In this document: one piece after another, positions 46,080 to 56,000 of the stretch | How positions within the stretch are numbered: position 1 is the stretch's first letter | Layout: every line of letters begins with the position of its first letter | Assembly: GCF_000020665.1 (NCBI RefSeq) | Contig: NC_011071.1 | Location: forward strand, 3,338,501-3,402,500 | Origin: Stenotrophomonas maltophilia R551-3 | GTDB lineage: Bacteria; Pseudomonadota; Gammaproteobacteria; Xanthomonadales; Xanthomonadaceae | Reading direction: 5' to 3' | DNA length: 64,000 bases | Notes under the pieces: model-generated | The model's database searches: none | Seen by the model: only the letters and a program-made list of their open reading frames with translations | Told to the model about the DNA's origin: nothing | Program-made: the position numbers and the translations under genes

Positions 46080-46679
46080 TTACGGATACAGCAGGCGCTT
46101 GCTCCAGCGCCCTTCAGCCCCGGCCTCATAGCACCAGCGCTCATGCAGGCGGAATTGCGCGCCGTACCAGAACTCGATGCGGTCGGGCACCACGCGCAGG
46201 CCGCTCCAGCCATCCGGGCGCGGCACGTCCTTGCCTTCGAAGCGGGCTTCGATCTCGGCCACGCGTGCGTCGAATTCCTCGCGCGTCGACAGCGTCTTCG
46301 ACTGCTGCGAGGCCCAGGCGCCGACCTGGCTCAAGCGCGGGCGGCTGGCGAAGTAGGCATCAGCCTCGGCATCAGCGACCTGCTCGACACGGCCTTCGAT
46401 GCGCACCTGGATGCCGGCCTCGCGCAGGCTGCGCCACAGGAACAGCAGTGCGGCCTGCGGATTGGCCTGAAGTTCCTGGCCCTTGTGGCTGTCCAGATGG
46501 GTGTAGAAGACAAAGCCACGCTCGTCGAAGGCCTTCAGCAGCACGGTACGCGCCGAGGGACGGCCCTGCGTATCGGCGGTGGCCACGGTCATCGCATTCG
46601 GCTCGACCTCGCGGCTCTGCTTGGCCTCCTCGAACAGGCCGGCAAACGTGGACAGGGCTTCGGCGTACAGGTCGCTCAT
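46080..46679 (-). CDS. pdxH: Pyridoxamine 5'-phosphate oxidase
   Basis: This 199-residue FMN-dependent enzyme makes pyridoxal phosphate from the pyridoxine or pyridoxamine phosphates. The FMN- and substrate-binding motifs are intact: [19 protein letters not shown] (about 44-62), [11 protein letters not shown] and [19 protein letters not shown] (about 78-96), then the PLP-contact segment with [17 protein letters not shown] (about 111-127) and the C-terminal W-S-K-R-L-L-Y-P end that is invariant in PdxH. GAGAAG precedes the ATG. It is divergent from the P-loop kinase gene with 40 bases between starts. Confidence 0.97.
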   Translation of the reverse strand: MSDLYAEALSTFAGLFEEAKQSREVEPNAMTVATADTQGRPSARTVLLKAFDERGFVFYTHLDSHKGQELQANPQAALLFLWRSLREAGIQVRIEGRVEQVADAEADAYFASRPRLSQVGAWASQQSKTLSTREEFDARVAEIEARFEGKDVPRPDGWSGLRVVPDRIEFWYGAQFRLHERWCYEAGAEGRWSKRLLYP

Positions 46680-46719
46680 GATTGCGTTCTTCTCACACGG
46701 ATTGGGCTATTGTGGCTGC

Positions 46720-47547
46720 ATGGTCGCTGCTGCGTATATGCCCCAGGTGAAAGGATTCCCCGAAACATTGGCCGAACAGGCGCTGGACGATGCGCTGGCC
46801 AGCGATGCAGCAGTTCCAGTATTGGCGATCAGCGGTCTGCAGGGGAGCGGCAAATCGACGCTGGCCGCGCAGGTGGTGGCGCGCGCCCAGGCACGTGGCC
46901 TGAACGCGGCCACGCTGTCGATCGATGATGTCTACCTGACCCGCGCACAGCGCCAACGGCTGGCCCGCCAGGTGCACCCATTGCTGATCACCCGCGGCCC
47001 GCCCGGCACCCACGACCTGCCGCTGGCCCACGCCGTACTGGACGCGGTGGCCGCACGCCAGCCCTTCGCGATGCCGCGCTTCGACAAGCTCGCCGACGAG
47101 CGCCTGCCCGAGGCTCAGTGGCCGCAGCTGCAGCAGCCATTGGACCTGCTGGTGTTCGAAGGCTGGTTCCTCGGCACACCGGCGCAGGATGACAACGCAC
47201 TGGACAGCCCGTTGAACGCGCTGGAACGCGAGGCCGACGCCGATGGTCGTTGGCGCCGCTGGTGCAACCAGGCACTGGCCCGCGACTACCCGGCGTTGTG
47301 GCAGCGCTGCGACCGCCTGTGGTTCCTGCAGCCGCCGGATTTTTCGGTGGTGCCGCGCTGGCGCTGGCAGCAGGAGCAGAACCTGCAGGCGGCGCAGCCG
47401 GGCCGGCACGGCATGAGCCGGCCGCAGCTGGAGCGCTTCGTGCAGTATTACGAGCGGGTCAGCCGGCAGGCACTGCATGCCCTGCCCGGCCTGGCCGACC
47501 ACGTGGTGGTGCTGGACGGCCAGCGCCAGGTGCAGGCGGTGCGCTGA
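46720..47547 (+). CDS. P-loop kinase, glycerate 3-kinase/Tda10-like
   Basis: This 275-residue protein has a Walker A motif at ISGLQGSGKSTLAAQV (about 39-54) and SIDDVYLTRAQR (about 68-79), an LLVFEGWFLGTP strand (about 145-156), and the typical RWRWQQEQNL segment near 205-214 that marks the plant glycerate 3-kinase (GLYK) and yeast Tda10 group. The GLYK group phosphorylates D-glycerate, but bacterial relatives are mostly untested, so the substrate is uncertain. ATG 46720 and ATG 46738 are both possible starts; no clear ribosome site decides. It faces pdxH. Confidence 0.82.
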   Translation: MVAAAYMPQVKGFPETLAEQALDDALASDAAVPVLAISGLQGSGKSTLAAQVVARAQARGLNAATLSIDDVYLTRAQRQRLARQVHPLLITRGPPGTHDLPLAHAVLDAVAARQPFAMPRFDKLADERLPEAQWPQLQQPLDLLVFEGWFLGTPAQDDNALDSPLNALEREADADGRWRRWCNQALARDYPALWQRCDRLWFLQPPDFSVVPRWRWQQEQNLQAAQPGRHGMSRPQLERFVQYYERVSRQALHALPGLADHVVVLDGQRQVQAVR

Positions 47548-47553
47548 GGGCGC

Positions 47554-47757
47554 CTATTCCACCAGGAACGTCACCCGCAGATTGACCCGCCATTCGGTGA
47601 TTTCGCCGTTGCCATCGGTCACCACCTTGGTTTCGTTGATCCAGGCGCCCTGGATGCCCTTGACCGTCCCGGATACCTTCTTCAAGCCACTGCGCACGGC
47701 ATCCTCCACGCTCTTGGGCGAGGACGCATTGATTTCGATGACCTTGGCGACCGTCAT
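47554..47757 (-). CDS. Dodecin, flavin-binding protein
   Basis: This 67-residue protein has the beta-alpha-beta-beta dodecin fold: MTVAKVIEINASSPKSVEDA, then SGLKKVSGTVKGIQGAW with the flavin-stacking Trp, and a last strand pair with RVNLRVTFLVE. Dodecins form dodecameric shells that store flavins or act as flavin buffers. The start at 47757 has a GGAG site ten bases upstream. It is a single gene, convergent with the kinase gene (6 bases apart) and divergent from aroK. Confidence 0.9.
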   Translation of the reverse strand: MTVAKVIEINASSPKSVEDAVRSGLKKVSGTVKGIQGAWINETKVVTDGNGEITEWRVNLRVTFLVE

Positions 47758-47856
47758 GACTGCTGCTCCGTCAGGCGCGGGAGAGCCCCGCAGTAACGCC
47801 CAGCTTGACGTGAAGAACGTAAAGGCCAAGGCACGGAGGTGTTAGGATCAGAGGGC

Positions 47857-48399
47857 ATGAATCCTGCTCCGAACCTGATCCTGATCGGCCCGATGGGCGC
47901 CGGTAAAACCTGCATCGGCCGCCGCCTGGCCGAGCGCTTCACGCTGGACTTCGTCGATGTCGACCAGGCCATCGTCGATGCCGCCGGCGCCAGCATCCCG
48001 ACGATCTTCGAGCACTCGGGCGAAACCGGCTTCCGCAGCCATGAGCGTGAGGCGCTTGCTCGCGTACTGGAAGGCCGTGGCCAGCTGGTCTCCACCGGTG
48101 GCGGCGCCGTACTGGATCCGGACAACCGTGCACTGATCGCCCGGCGCGGCTTCGTGGTCTACCTCCGGGTCAGCGTGGCCGAACAGCTGGAGCGCCTGGC
48201 CCGCGACAAGGGCCGGCCGCTGCTGCAGCGCCCTGACCGCGAGCAGGTGCTGCACGATCTGGCCGCACACCGCGACCCGCTGTACCGCGAGCTGGCCGAC
48301 CTCATCCTCGATACCGACCCGTACACCGCTGCCGATGCGACCGCCCAGCTGGTGGTCAAGCTGGCCACGCAATGGCAGCGCCAGGACCTGACCGCATGA
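47857..48399 (+). CDS. aroK: Shikimate kinase
   Basis: This 180-residue enzyme phosphorylates shikimate with ATP on the chorismate pathway. It has the P-loop [20 protein letters not shown] (residues 8-27), the shikimate-binding [11 protein letters not shown] (about 33-43), and [12 protein letters not shown] near 58-69 with GGGAVLD near 79-85. Length is normal. The ATG at 47857 begins [11 protein letters not shown]. Its stop overlaps the aroB start in an ATGA junction, so aroK-aroB form an operon. Confidence 0.97.
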   Translation: MNPAPNLILIGPMGAGKTCIGRRLAERFTLDFVDVDQAIVDAAGASIPTIFEHSGETGFRSHEREALARVLEGRGQLVSTGGGAVLDPDNRALIARRGFVVYLRVSVAEQLERLARDKGRPLLQRPDREQVLHDLAAHRDPLYRELADLILDTDPYTAADATAQLVVKLATQWQRQDLTA

Positions 48400-49508
48400 C
48401 TTCCCCCGCCCTGTTGCAGGTCGCCGTTGGCGGCGACCGCCCCTACTCCATCACCATCGGCGCTGGCGCGCAGGCCGACGGCACCGCGCTGGCCTCGCAT
48501 GTGCGCGGCCGCCATGTGCTTTTGCTCAGCGACAGCGAAGTGGCTCCACGCTACCTGGCCGCCGTGAAGCAGACGCTGCTGGCCGCACGCCCCGACCTGA
48601 TCGTCGGCGAGCACGTGCTGGCCGCCGGCGAAGCCTCCAAGACCCTGGCCGAATTCGGCCGCACGATCGAAGCGCTGGCCGCGCTCGGCGCCACCCGAGA
48701 TGCCTGCGTGTTCGCCCTCGGCGGCGGCGTGGTTGGTGACCTCGCCGGATTCGCCGCCGCCTGCTGGATGCGCGGCGTGGACTGCGTGCAACTGCCGACC
48801 ACCCTGCTGGCGATGGTCGATTCGTCGGTGGGCGGCAAGACCGCGGTCGACATTCCAGCCGGCAAGAACCTGGTCGGCGCGTTCCATCCCCCCCGCGCGG
48901 TGATCGCCGATACCCTCGTGCTGGCCACCCTGCCGTCGCGCGAACTGCGCGCTGGCCTGGCCGAAGTGGTGAAGTACGGTGCACTGGGCGACGCGGTGTT
49001 CTTCGAATGGCTGCAGCAGCACGCCGATGCGCTGCTGGCCGGCGAGGATGCAGTGCTGGCCGAGGCCATCGCGCGCAGCTGCCGGCACAAGGCCGCCATC
49101 GTCGAGCGCGATCCGTTCGAGAAAGGCGAGCGCGCCCTTCTCAACCTTGGCCACACCTTCGGCCACGCCATCGAGACCGAACAGGGCTACTCCGCTCCCG
49201 GCCGCGATGCACTGAACCATGGCGAGGCGGTGGCGGTGGGCATGGTGCTGGCGGCGAAGCTGTCCACCGACCTGGGCCTGGCCGAGGATGCCGACCGTGC
49301 ACGCCTGCAGATGCTGCTGGAACGCCTCGGCCTGCCGGTGGCGATCCCGGCCGGACTGGACCCGCAGGCCCTGCTCGGCCGCATGCGGCTGGACAAGAAG
49401 AACGTGGCCGGCCGCCTGCGCCTGGTGCTGTGGCGCGGCATCGGCCGTGCTGAAGTGGTGCCGGACGTGGACGAGGCGGCGGTGCTGAAGGTGCTGGGCG
49501 CGGCCTGA
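48396..49508 (+). CDS. aroB: 3-dehydroquinate synthase
   Basis: This 370-residue NAD+- and metal-dependent enzyme converts DAHP to 3-dehydroquinate, the second step of the shikimate pathway. Landmarks are [19 protein letters not shown] (about 105-123), the substrate-binding [18 protein letters not shown] (about 134-151) and the metal-ligand region [11 protein letters not shown] (about 252-262) with a further His in [10 protein letters not shown]. All are intact and the length is normal. It is translationally coupled to aroK. A SMAG element sits in the 3' intergenic region. Confidence 0.97.
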   Translation: MTSPALLQVAVGGDRPYSITIGAGAQADGTALASHVRGRHVLLLSDSEVAPRYLAAVKQTLLAARPDLIVGEHVLAAGEASKTLAEFGRTIEALAALGATRDACVFALGGGVVGDLAGFAAACWMRGVDCVQLPTTLLAMVDSSVGGKTAVDIPAGKNLVGAFHPPRAVIADTLVLATLPSRELRAGLAEVVKYGALGDAVFFEWLQQHADALLAGEDAVLAEAIARSCRHKAAIVERDPFEKGERALLNLGHTFGHAIETEQGYSAPGRDALNHGEAVAVGMVLAAKLSTDLGLAEDADRARLQMLLERLGLPVAIPAGLDPQALLGRMRLDKKNVAGRLRLVLWRGIGRAEVVPDVDEAAVLKVLGAA

Positions 49509-49521
49509 CCGTTTCCGTGTT

Positions 49522-49586
49522 CGCCGGGCATGGCCCGGCGCTACCGGGGAGGTTTCATGAAGTTGCCGGCCAACGGCCGGCACGAC
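49522..49586. repeat. Two SMAG elements after aroB, one degenerate
   Basis: A reverse GTAGCGCCGGGC-type element lies at 49522-49544. A second TGCCGGCCAACGGCCGGCA palindrome follows at 49564-49586, whose end is CGAC rather than CTAC, in the same orientation. Confidence 0.75.
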
Positions 49587-49630
49587 CGCGTTGCGGCCGG
49601 GGTCACCCTGGCCCCGCTACAATCGGCGCC

Positions 49631-49870
49631 ATGCACGTTTACCTGCAACATCCCGACGCCGGTGCGCAGGCACCGCGCTTCCTGCGCCTGAGCCTGCAGC
49701 CGGACCTGTTCGGCGGCTGGGAGCTGCTGCGCGAGAGCGGTCGCGCCGGTGGTCGCTCGCAGCTGCGGCGCGAGCTGTACCTGCAGGCCGATGAAGCCCG
49801 CCACGCTTTCGAGAAGGCCCGTGATGCCGAACTGCATCGCGGCTTCCAGATTCTTCCGCACGGCGACTGA
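49631..49870 (+). CDS. Short WGR-domain-like protein
   Basis: This 79-residue protein resembles a stand-alone WGR domain: [20 protein letters not shown] then [14 protein letters not shown], with a helix [18 protein letters not shown]. The usual Trp-Gly-Arg centre is altered (ESGRAGG). WGR domains are best known from PARP and are common in Xanthomonad proteins of unknown role. The start at 49631 follows the upstream end-of-gene repeats. It is 35 bases before hemE and in the same direction, possibly cotranscribed. Function unknown. Confidence 0.75.
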   Translation: MHVYLQHPDAGAQAPRFLRLSLQPDLFGGWELLRESGRAGGRSQLRRELYLQADEARHAFEKARDAELHRGFQILPHGD

Positions 49871-49905
49871 CGCCGCTGCCAACTTTCGCCCAAGGAATGC
49901 CCATC

Positions 49906-50979
49906 GTGACCAGCCCTCTCCGCAACGATCGCCTGCTGCGCGCCCTGCGCCGCGAACCGGTGGACTGCACCCCCGTCTGGCTGATGCGCCAGGCCGGCCG
50001 CTACCTGCCGGAGTACCGCGCGACCCGGGCCAAGGCCGGCAGCTTCCTGGCCATGGCCAAGAACCCGGAGATCGCCTGCGAAGTCACCCTGCAGCCGCTG
50101 CGCCGCTTCCCGCTGGACGCTGCGATCCTGTTCTCGGACATCCTCACCATTCCCGATGCGATGGGCCTGGAGCTGTACTTCGTCGAAGGCGAAGGCCCGA
50201 AGTTCCGCCACCCGGTGCGTGATGAAGCCGCCATCGCCAAACTGGCGGTGCCGGACATGGAACAGGACCTGGGTTACGTGATGGACGCAGTGCGTCTGAT
50301 CCGCCGCGAACTGGACGGCCAGGTACCGCTGATCGGCTTCTCCGGCAGCCCCTGGACGCTGGCCTGCTACATGGTGGAAGGCGGCGGCAGCAAGGATTTC
50401 GCGCGCATCAAGGCGATGGCACTGAACCATCCGCAGGCCCTGCACCGCCTGCTGGAAGTCACCACCGAGGCGGTGATCGCCTACCTCGGCGCGCAGCGCG
50501 CGGCCGGTGCACAGGCACTGCAGGTGTTCGATACCTGGGGCGGCGTGCTGTCGCCGTCGATGTATCGCGAGTTCTCGCTGCGCTACCTGCAGCGCATCGC
50601 CGAGGGCCTGGAGCGCGGCGAAGGCAACGAGCGCACGCCGCTGATCCTGTTCGGCAAGGGTACCGGCCTGCACCTGGAGGCGCTGTCGCAGACCGGTGCC
50701 GATGCACTGGGCCTGGACTGGACGCTGGACCTGGACGAAGCGATGCGCCGCACCGGTGGCCGCGTCGCCCTGCAGGGCAACCTCGACCCGACCACGCTGT
50801 ACGCCTCGCCGGATGCGATCGCCGCCGCAGCAGCACGCGTGCTCGACACCTATGCCGCCGGCAATGGCGGCTCGCGCGAGGGCCATGTGTTCAACCTCGG
50901 CCACGGCATGTCGCCGGACATGGACCCGGCGCACGTGCAGGTGCTGGTCGACGCGGTGCACGCGCACAGCCAGCGCTGA
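49906..50979 (+). CDS. hemE: Uroporphyrinogen decarboxylase
   Basis: This 357-residue enzyme of heme synthesis decarboxylates uroporphyrinogen III to coproporphyrinogen III. The substrate-binding segment [11 protein letters not shown] (about 26-36), [17 protein letters not shown] and [16 protein letters not shown] are intact, and the C-terminal [15 protein letters not shown] is the family hallmark. I prefer the GTG at 49906, giving [14 protein letters not shown], because AAGGA (49892-49896) is nine bases before it; the in-frame ATG at 49897 touches this site. Length is normal either way. A GC-rich hairpin follows. Confidence 0.97.
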   Translation: MTSPLRNDRLLRALRREPVDCTPVWLMRQAGRYLPEYRATRAKAGSFLAMAKNPEIACEVTLQPLRRFPLDAAILFSDILTIPDAMGLELYFVEGEGPKFRHPVRDEAAIAKLAVPDMEQDLGYVMDAVRLIRRELDGQVPLIGFSGSPWTLACYMVEGGGSKDFARIKAMALNHPQALHRLLEVTTEAVIAYLGAQRAAGAQALQVFDTWGGVLSPSMYREFSLRYLQRIAEGLERGEGNERTPLILFGKGTGLHLEALSQTGADALGLDWTLDLDEAMRRTGGRVALQGNLDPTTLYASPDAIAAAAARVLDTYAAGNGGSREGHVFNLGHGMSPDMDPAHVQVLVDAVHAHSQR

Positions 50980-50998
50980 GCATTGCGCATGCGGTTGC

Positions 50999-51018
50999 GG
51001 CGCGATGTTGATCGCGCC
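50999..51018. terminator. Hairpin downstream of hemE
   Basis: An 8-bp perfect stem GGCGCGAT / ATCGCGCC with a GTTG loop follows the hemE stop. No T-run follows, so it may be a processing or weak termination site. Confidence 0.45.
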
Positions 51019-51071
51019 GTGACCCGCGGTGCGCGATCATGGCGTCCCCCACGCTGCACCGGCCACACCCC

Positions 51072-52481
51072 ATGTCCACATCGCCATCGACCTACACCCG
51101 CCAGCGCCCCTTGCTGTGGCTGGTTTCGTTGGCGATCTTCATGCAGATGCTGGACTCGACCATCGTCAACACGGCCTTGCCGGCGATGGCGGCCAGCCTG
51201 GGCGAAAGCCCGCTGCAGATGCAGTCGGTGGTGTTCAGCTACGCGCTGGCGGTGGCCACTTTCATCCCTGCCTCCGGCTGGATTGCCGACCGCTACGGCA
51301 CGCGTCGTACCTTCCTGGTAGCGATCATCCTGTTCACCCTCGGCTCGCTGGCCTGCGCGCTGGCCCAGCACCTGCACCAGCTGGTTGGGGCACGTGTGCT
51401 GCAGGGTATCGGCGGTGCAATGCTGCTGCCGGTCGGCCGCTTGGCAGTGATGCGTTCGGTGCCACGCGAGGACTTCCTGCGCGCGATGAGCTTCATCGCC
51501 ATCCCCGCGCTGGTCGGCCCGTTGATCGGCCCGACGTTGGGTGGCTGGCTGGTCGAGATCGCATCGTGGCACTGGGTGTTCCTGATCAACCTGCCGATCG
51601 GCGTGATCGGTTTCATCGCCGCGATGAAGATCATGCCCGACCACTACGCCAGCCATCGCACCCGTTTCGACCTGCGCGGCTACATCATGCTGGCCTTCGC
51701 GATGGTGGTGCTGTCGCTGGCGCTGGACGGCATCTCCGGGCTCGGTACGCCACACGCGTTGGTGATGCTGATGACCGTGGCCGGCCTGGCGGCGCTGGTG
51801 GGTTACTGGCTGCACGCCGCCAACTCGACCGCGCCGTTGTTCTCGCTGGCGCTGTTCCGCGTGCCCAGCTACCGCATCGGCATCCTTGGCAATCTGTTCT
51901 CACGCATCGGCAGCAGCGCCATGCCGATGCTGATCCCGTTGCTGCTGCAGGTCGGCCTCGGCCTCGGCCCGATGAACGCAGGACTGATGATGGTGCCGGT
52001 GGCGGCCGCCGGCATGGTCTCAAAGAAGCTGGCGGTGAAGCTGGTCGAGCGCTACGGCTACCGCCGCGTGCTGATGGTCAACACCGTGCTGGTGGGCCTG
52101 GCGATGGCCAGCTTCATCCTGATGACGCCCGGCCAGCACCTGGCCTGGCGCCTGCTGCAGCTGGCCTTCTTCGGCGCGGTCAATTCGCTGCAGTTCACCG
52201 TGATGAACACCGTGACCCTGCGTGATCTGGACCGCGAATTCGCCAGTTCCGGCAACAGCCTGCTGTCGATGGTGATGATGCTCGCAGCCGGTTTCGGTGC
52301 CGCCGCCGCCGGCAGCCTGCTGGCCGCGTTCGGCAGTCACCTGGACAGCGACAGTGCGACGTCGGCGCTGCACGCCACCTTCCTGTGCGTGGGTGCGATC
52401 ACCCTGACCTCGACGATGATCTTCTGGCAGCTGCCCGATACCAAGCCGGAGCCACGGCAGGTCGAGCACGTCGCGGAGTGA
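51072..52481 (+). CDS. DHA2-family MFS drug exporter (MdtD/EmrB-like)
   Basis: This 469-residue inner-membrane transporter has about 14 membrane segments. The N-terminal helix contains the DHA2 motif LDSTIVNTALPAMA, the first loop carries motif A (GWIADRYGTRRTF), and motif C is seen as PALVGPLIGPTLGGWL. The best match is the MdtD subgroup of E. coli, about 471 residues. The ATG at 51072 gives this length; a longer start at 51039 adds eleven unlikely residues. No adaptor or TolC gene is adjacent. The substrates are unknown. Confidence 0.9.
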   Translation: MSTSPSTYTRQRPLLWLVSLAIFMQMLDSTIVNTALPAMAASLGESPLQMQSVVFSYALAVATFIPASGWIADRYGTRRTFLVAIILFTLGSLACALAQHLHQLVGARVLQGIGGAMLLPVGRLAVMRSVPREDFLRAMSFIAIPALVGPLIGPTLGGWLVEIASWHWVFLINLPIGVIGFIAAMKIMPDHYASHRTRFDLRGYIMLAFAMVVLSLALDGISGLGTPHALVMLMTVAGLAALVGYWLHAANSTAPLFSLALFRVPSYRIGILGNLFSRIGSSAMPMLIPLLLQVGLGLGPMNAGLMMVPVAAAGMVSKKLAVKLVERYGYRRVLMVNTVLVGLAMASFILMTPGQHLAWRLLQLAFFGAVNSLQFTVMNTVTLRDLDREFASSGNSLLSMVMMLAAGFGAAAAGSLLAAFGSHLDSDSATSALHATFLCVGAITLTSTMIFWQLPDTKPEPRQVEHVAE

Positions 52482-52568
52482 GGGGGTTCGGCAGGGTTGC
52501 ACCCTGCGCCCGCAGAGGCCCAACCCGAAGCAACAGCAACAGCAACAGCGAGCATTCCGTGGGATGGC

Positions 52569-52666
52569 GGGGCGGTGTGGGCTTGCAGGACACGCCGTAA
52601 ACCCGTCCATGGGGGCTCGATGGCGCCATCCATGGCGCCAACGGTCCTGCAAGCCCACACCGCCCC
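52569..52666. repeat. Cruciform-forming repeat with 23-bp arms and inner palindrome
   Basis: GGGGCGGTGTGGGCTTGCAG at 52569 onward, through 52591, is exactly complementary to 52644-52666. The loop of 52 bases carries a perfect inner palindrome TGGCGCCATCCATGGCGCCA at 52621-52640. Confidence 0.9.
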
Positions 52667-52725
52667 ACCTCTGACAGGTTCACGCGGCTGTGGGTAACGG
52701 CGACTGTTGGAACGCGCGGTTGTTG

Positions 52726-52749
52726 GTAGGTGTCGACCTTGGTCGACAC
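52726..52749. repeat. SMAG element (GTAGGTGTCGACC subfamily)
   Basis: GTAG followed by the palindrome GTGTCGACC-TT-GGTCGACAC, a variant not seen elsewhere in the window. Confidence 0.8.
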
Positions 52750-52775
52750 ATCTGTCAGATATCGAATTCCAGATT

Positions 52776-52814
52776 GGGGTCAGAGCCCGTTGCGCGCCAA
52801 CGGGATCCGACCCC
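52776..52814. repeat. GGGGTCAGA...CCGACCCC hairpin repeat
   Basis: Near-perfect 17-bp arms (GGGGTCAGAGCCCGTTG and CAACGGGATCCGACCCC) surround a 5-base loop. Related sequences of the form GGGTCGGATCC...GGGATCTGACCC are familiar intergenic repeats in Stenotrophomonas and Xanthomonas genomes. Confidence 0.75.
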
Positions 52815-53031
52815 GTGCTCCGACAGATCGCGGAAAACTGTCGAAGGCGGAGAGGGTCCGGTTGCGGGAGTGTCCGCTGCATGGATGCCGCGGCCAAGTT
52901 CCGGGGGTCACTTCATGGACGGGTTTACGGCGTCTCCCGCCACCGGACCCACCCCGCCATCGCATGGAATGCACGCTTTTGACGTTGACGTTGATCCGGC
53001 GGGTGCAGGGCCGCAGGCCCTGCCGAACCCT

Positions 53032-56000
53032 CTACCGTCCCATGATCCTGGCAATCGCTTCCACCAGCAGCTCCCCGGTCACCGGCTTGCGCAGGAAGCC
53101 ACCGATACCGGCCGCTTCCACCTGCTGCTGCAGGTCCGGGTCGGTACGCGCGGTCACCGCCAGCAGCGGCAGCATGTAGCCCTGGTTGCGCAGGTGCTGG
53201 GCCAGCTCGAAACCACTCAGTCCCGGCAGGTCCAGGTCCAGCAGGCCGACGTCGAAGTCACCGGCACTGATCTCGCGCAACGCCGCCAGCGCGTGGCCGG
53301 CATGTACCACGTCATGCCCACGCGCGCTCAACAGTCCGCGCACCACGTCGGCCACGGTGGCGTCGTCCTCCACCAGCAGCACCCGCAACGGCGGCATGTT
53401 CGCCGCTTCCTCGCGGTGCGCTTCGCCAGCGGCTTCGGCGTCGGCGTCGACCACCAGCGGCAACGGCAGGGTCACGCCGAAACAGGTGCCCCGCCCCAGC
53501 TGGCTCTCGACCTGGATCCGGCCCTGCATGGCCTGCGCCAGCTCGCGGCAGATTGCCAGGCCCAGGCCGCTGCCGCCGTACTGCGCGGCGGTGCGCGCAC
53601 CATCGGCCTGCTCGAAGCGGCGGAACAGGCGTTGCTGTTGTTCCTGGCTGATGCCCGGACCGGTATCGCGTACCTCGAAGTGCAGCGCGCGCAGTTCGCC
53701 ATCGCTGCGCGCGTGCAGGGTGATGGTGCCGCGGCTGGTGAACTTCACCGCGTTCGACAGCAGGTTGAGCAGGATCTGGCGGACCCGCATCGCATCACCG
53801 GTCGCCTGCAGCCCCGGTGGCAACTGGTTGTCCAGGGTGAAGCGCAGGCCCTTCTGCGCGGCCAGCGGTCCCATCAACGCGGCCAGGTCCTGCAGCAGGC
53901 GACTCAACGCGAACGGCTTGGACTGCAGTTCCAGCCTGCCCGATTCGATCCGCGCCAGGTCCAGCGCATCATTGACCAGATGCAGCAGGTGTTCACCGGC
54001 GTGGCGGATCGACTGCGTGTAGCCGCGCTGCTGCGGATCCAGCGGCGAGGCCAGCAGCAGTTCGCTCATGCCCAGCACACCGGTCATCGGCGTGCGGATC
54101 TCATGGCCGAGGTTGGCCAGGAAACGGGTCTTGGCGGCGGAGGCCTGTTCGGCCAGCTCCTGCTTGTGCAGCGCCAGCTGGTAGGCATGGCGACGCTGCA
54201 GGCGGCGGCGATACAGCCAGGCGAACCAGCTGGTCAGCAGCAGTGCGATCGACGCCAGCACCAGCAACCCGGACAGGCTGCGCCACCACGGCGGCTGCAC
54301 GCGAAACTCCAGGCTCTGCACCCGAGACCAGACATGGTCGGCCGAGCGCGCCTGCACTTCCAGGCGATAGCTGCCCGGTGGCAGCCGCGAGAACAGGCGC
54401 TCACCGGCCGGCCCCACTTCAACCCAATCCGGGTCGTAGCCGGCCAGCCGGTAGCGATAGGTGTTGGAGGCCGAATCCGCAAACGACAGCAGGCGCGCGA
54501 CGATGCGCAGGTCGCGGTCGCCATCGGCAATCTGCAACGGGGTGTCATGGGTCAGGTCCAGCACCTGCTCGTTGCGGCGCACCTCGACACGCTCGATCAC
54601 CAGCGGTGCACGCCGCACCGACGGCCGCACCTGTTCCGGGTCGAACACCACCACGCCGGCCGGCGTGCCCGCCACCAGGTGCCCGTCGCCCGAGGTCGTC
54701 AGTGTGTGCTCGCGGAATTCCTGGCTGGGCAGGCCGTCGTGCACGCCATACAGACGCACGCTCTGGCCATCGGCACCCACCCGCACCAGCCCACGTGCAC
54801 TGGTTGCCCAGGCCACGCCCTGCGCGTCGACCACCAGGCCAGAGGCGGAGATCGCCGGATAGCCCTGCTCGGCACCGATCACAGCCTGCCGTTCCAGGCG
54901 CCCCTGGCTCCAGCGATAACGCGACAGACGCCCGTCTTCGGACAGCCAGACCTGGCCATCGCGGCCCACGTGCAGTGCGTGGATCGCCGTGGCCGGTGCA
55001 CCGGGCACCGGCTGGAATCGTTCGCTCTCCGGCAACCACTGCAGCAGGCCACGGCTGCTGGCCAGCCAGATGTGGTCCTGCGGGCCGCATTCCACGTCGA
55101 GGTTGAGTTGCCCCTGCTGCAATCCACGCTGGCCATTGTCCAGCTGCCGGCGCAGGCGCCCATCCAGATCACGCTGCTGCAGGCCGGCCGGCAGCATCAG
55201 CCAGAGGCTGTCGCCATCGCAGGTCATCATCGATTCGATGACCCCTTCCATGGTCGCGTCGGCGCCAGCGTCACGGCCCCACCGGCGCAGGTCGCGACGC
55301 TTGGGGTCGTAGCGCATCAGCGCGTCGGTCGAGCCGATCCAGACCTGGCCACGCCGGTCCTCGCGCACCGAGGTCAGCCAGTACATGCCATTGACCCAGG
55401 TGCGGTGCTGCTCGATCCTGCCGGTCTTCGGGTCGAAACGGTCCAGCGCGCCGTGGCTGCCCACCGTCCAGATGCCGCCATTGCTGGAGGGACTGGTCCC
55501 GAGCACGAAAGCATTGCGCAGCGAACTGGCATCGTCCTCCAGCCGCGACAGCACCGAGAACTGCCACCAGCGCGGCAGCAGGTGCCACAGGCCTGCATTG
55601 GTGCTGGCCAGCCAGATGCCGCCTTCGCGGTCCTCGTAGGCGCCGGTCCAGTTCGGCCGTACCGGGCCGCGCGCAACCGCGCTGTACAGCGGAACGGTCT
55701 GGTACTGGCCGTCCACGGCCCGGCCCAGGCCACTGCGGGTATCCAGCCAATGCCCGCCCTGCTCGTCGCGCAGCATCATGCCGAGCACCTGTTCGCCCTG
55801 CGGCAGCTTCCACGGCAATGTTTCGAAACGACCATCGGGACGACGCACGGTGGCGCCGGCCATCGTGCTGATCCACAGGCTGCCATCGGGTTCGCTGGTC
55901 AGGCCGTTGATCAGCAGGCTGGGAATCACGTCGGCGCCGATGCGCTCGAAATCGGTGCCGGTCCAGCGCGCCACGCCATGCTTGGTACCAACCCACAGGC

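Larger units (their letters stand above)
52482..53031. other. Gene-free 550-base island of nested inverted repeats
   Basis: No gene is seen here. The island is framed by inverted copies of GGGTTCGGCAGGG (52484-52496 and, reversed, 53018-53030), which abut the two flanking stop codons. Inside lie a large cruciform unit (52569-52666), a SMAG element (52726-52749), a GGGGTCAG...CCGACCCC hairpin (52776-52814), and an 18-bp inverted pair GCCGTAAACCCGTCCATG (52594-52611 with 52914-52931). GCAACA triplets repeat around 52530-52550. Open frames across it are repeats, not genes. Confidence 0.75.
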
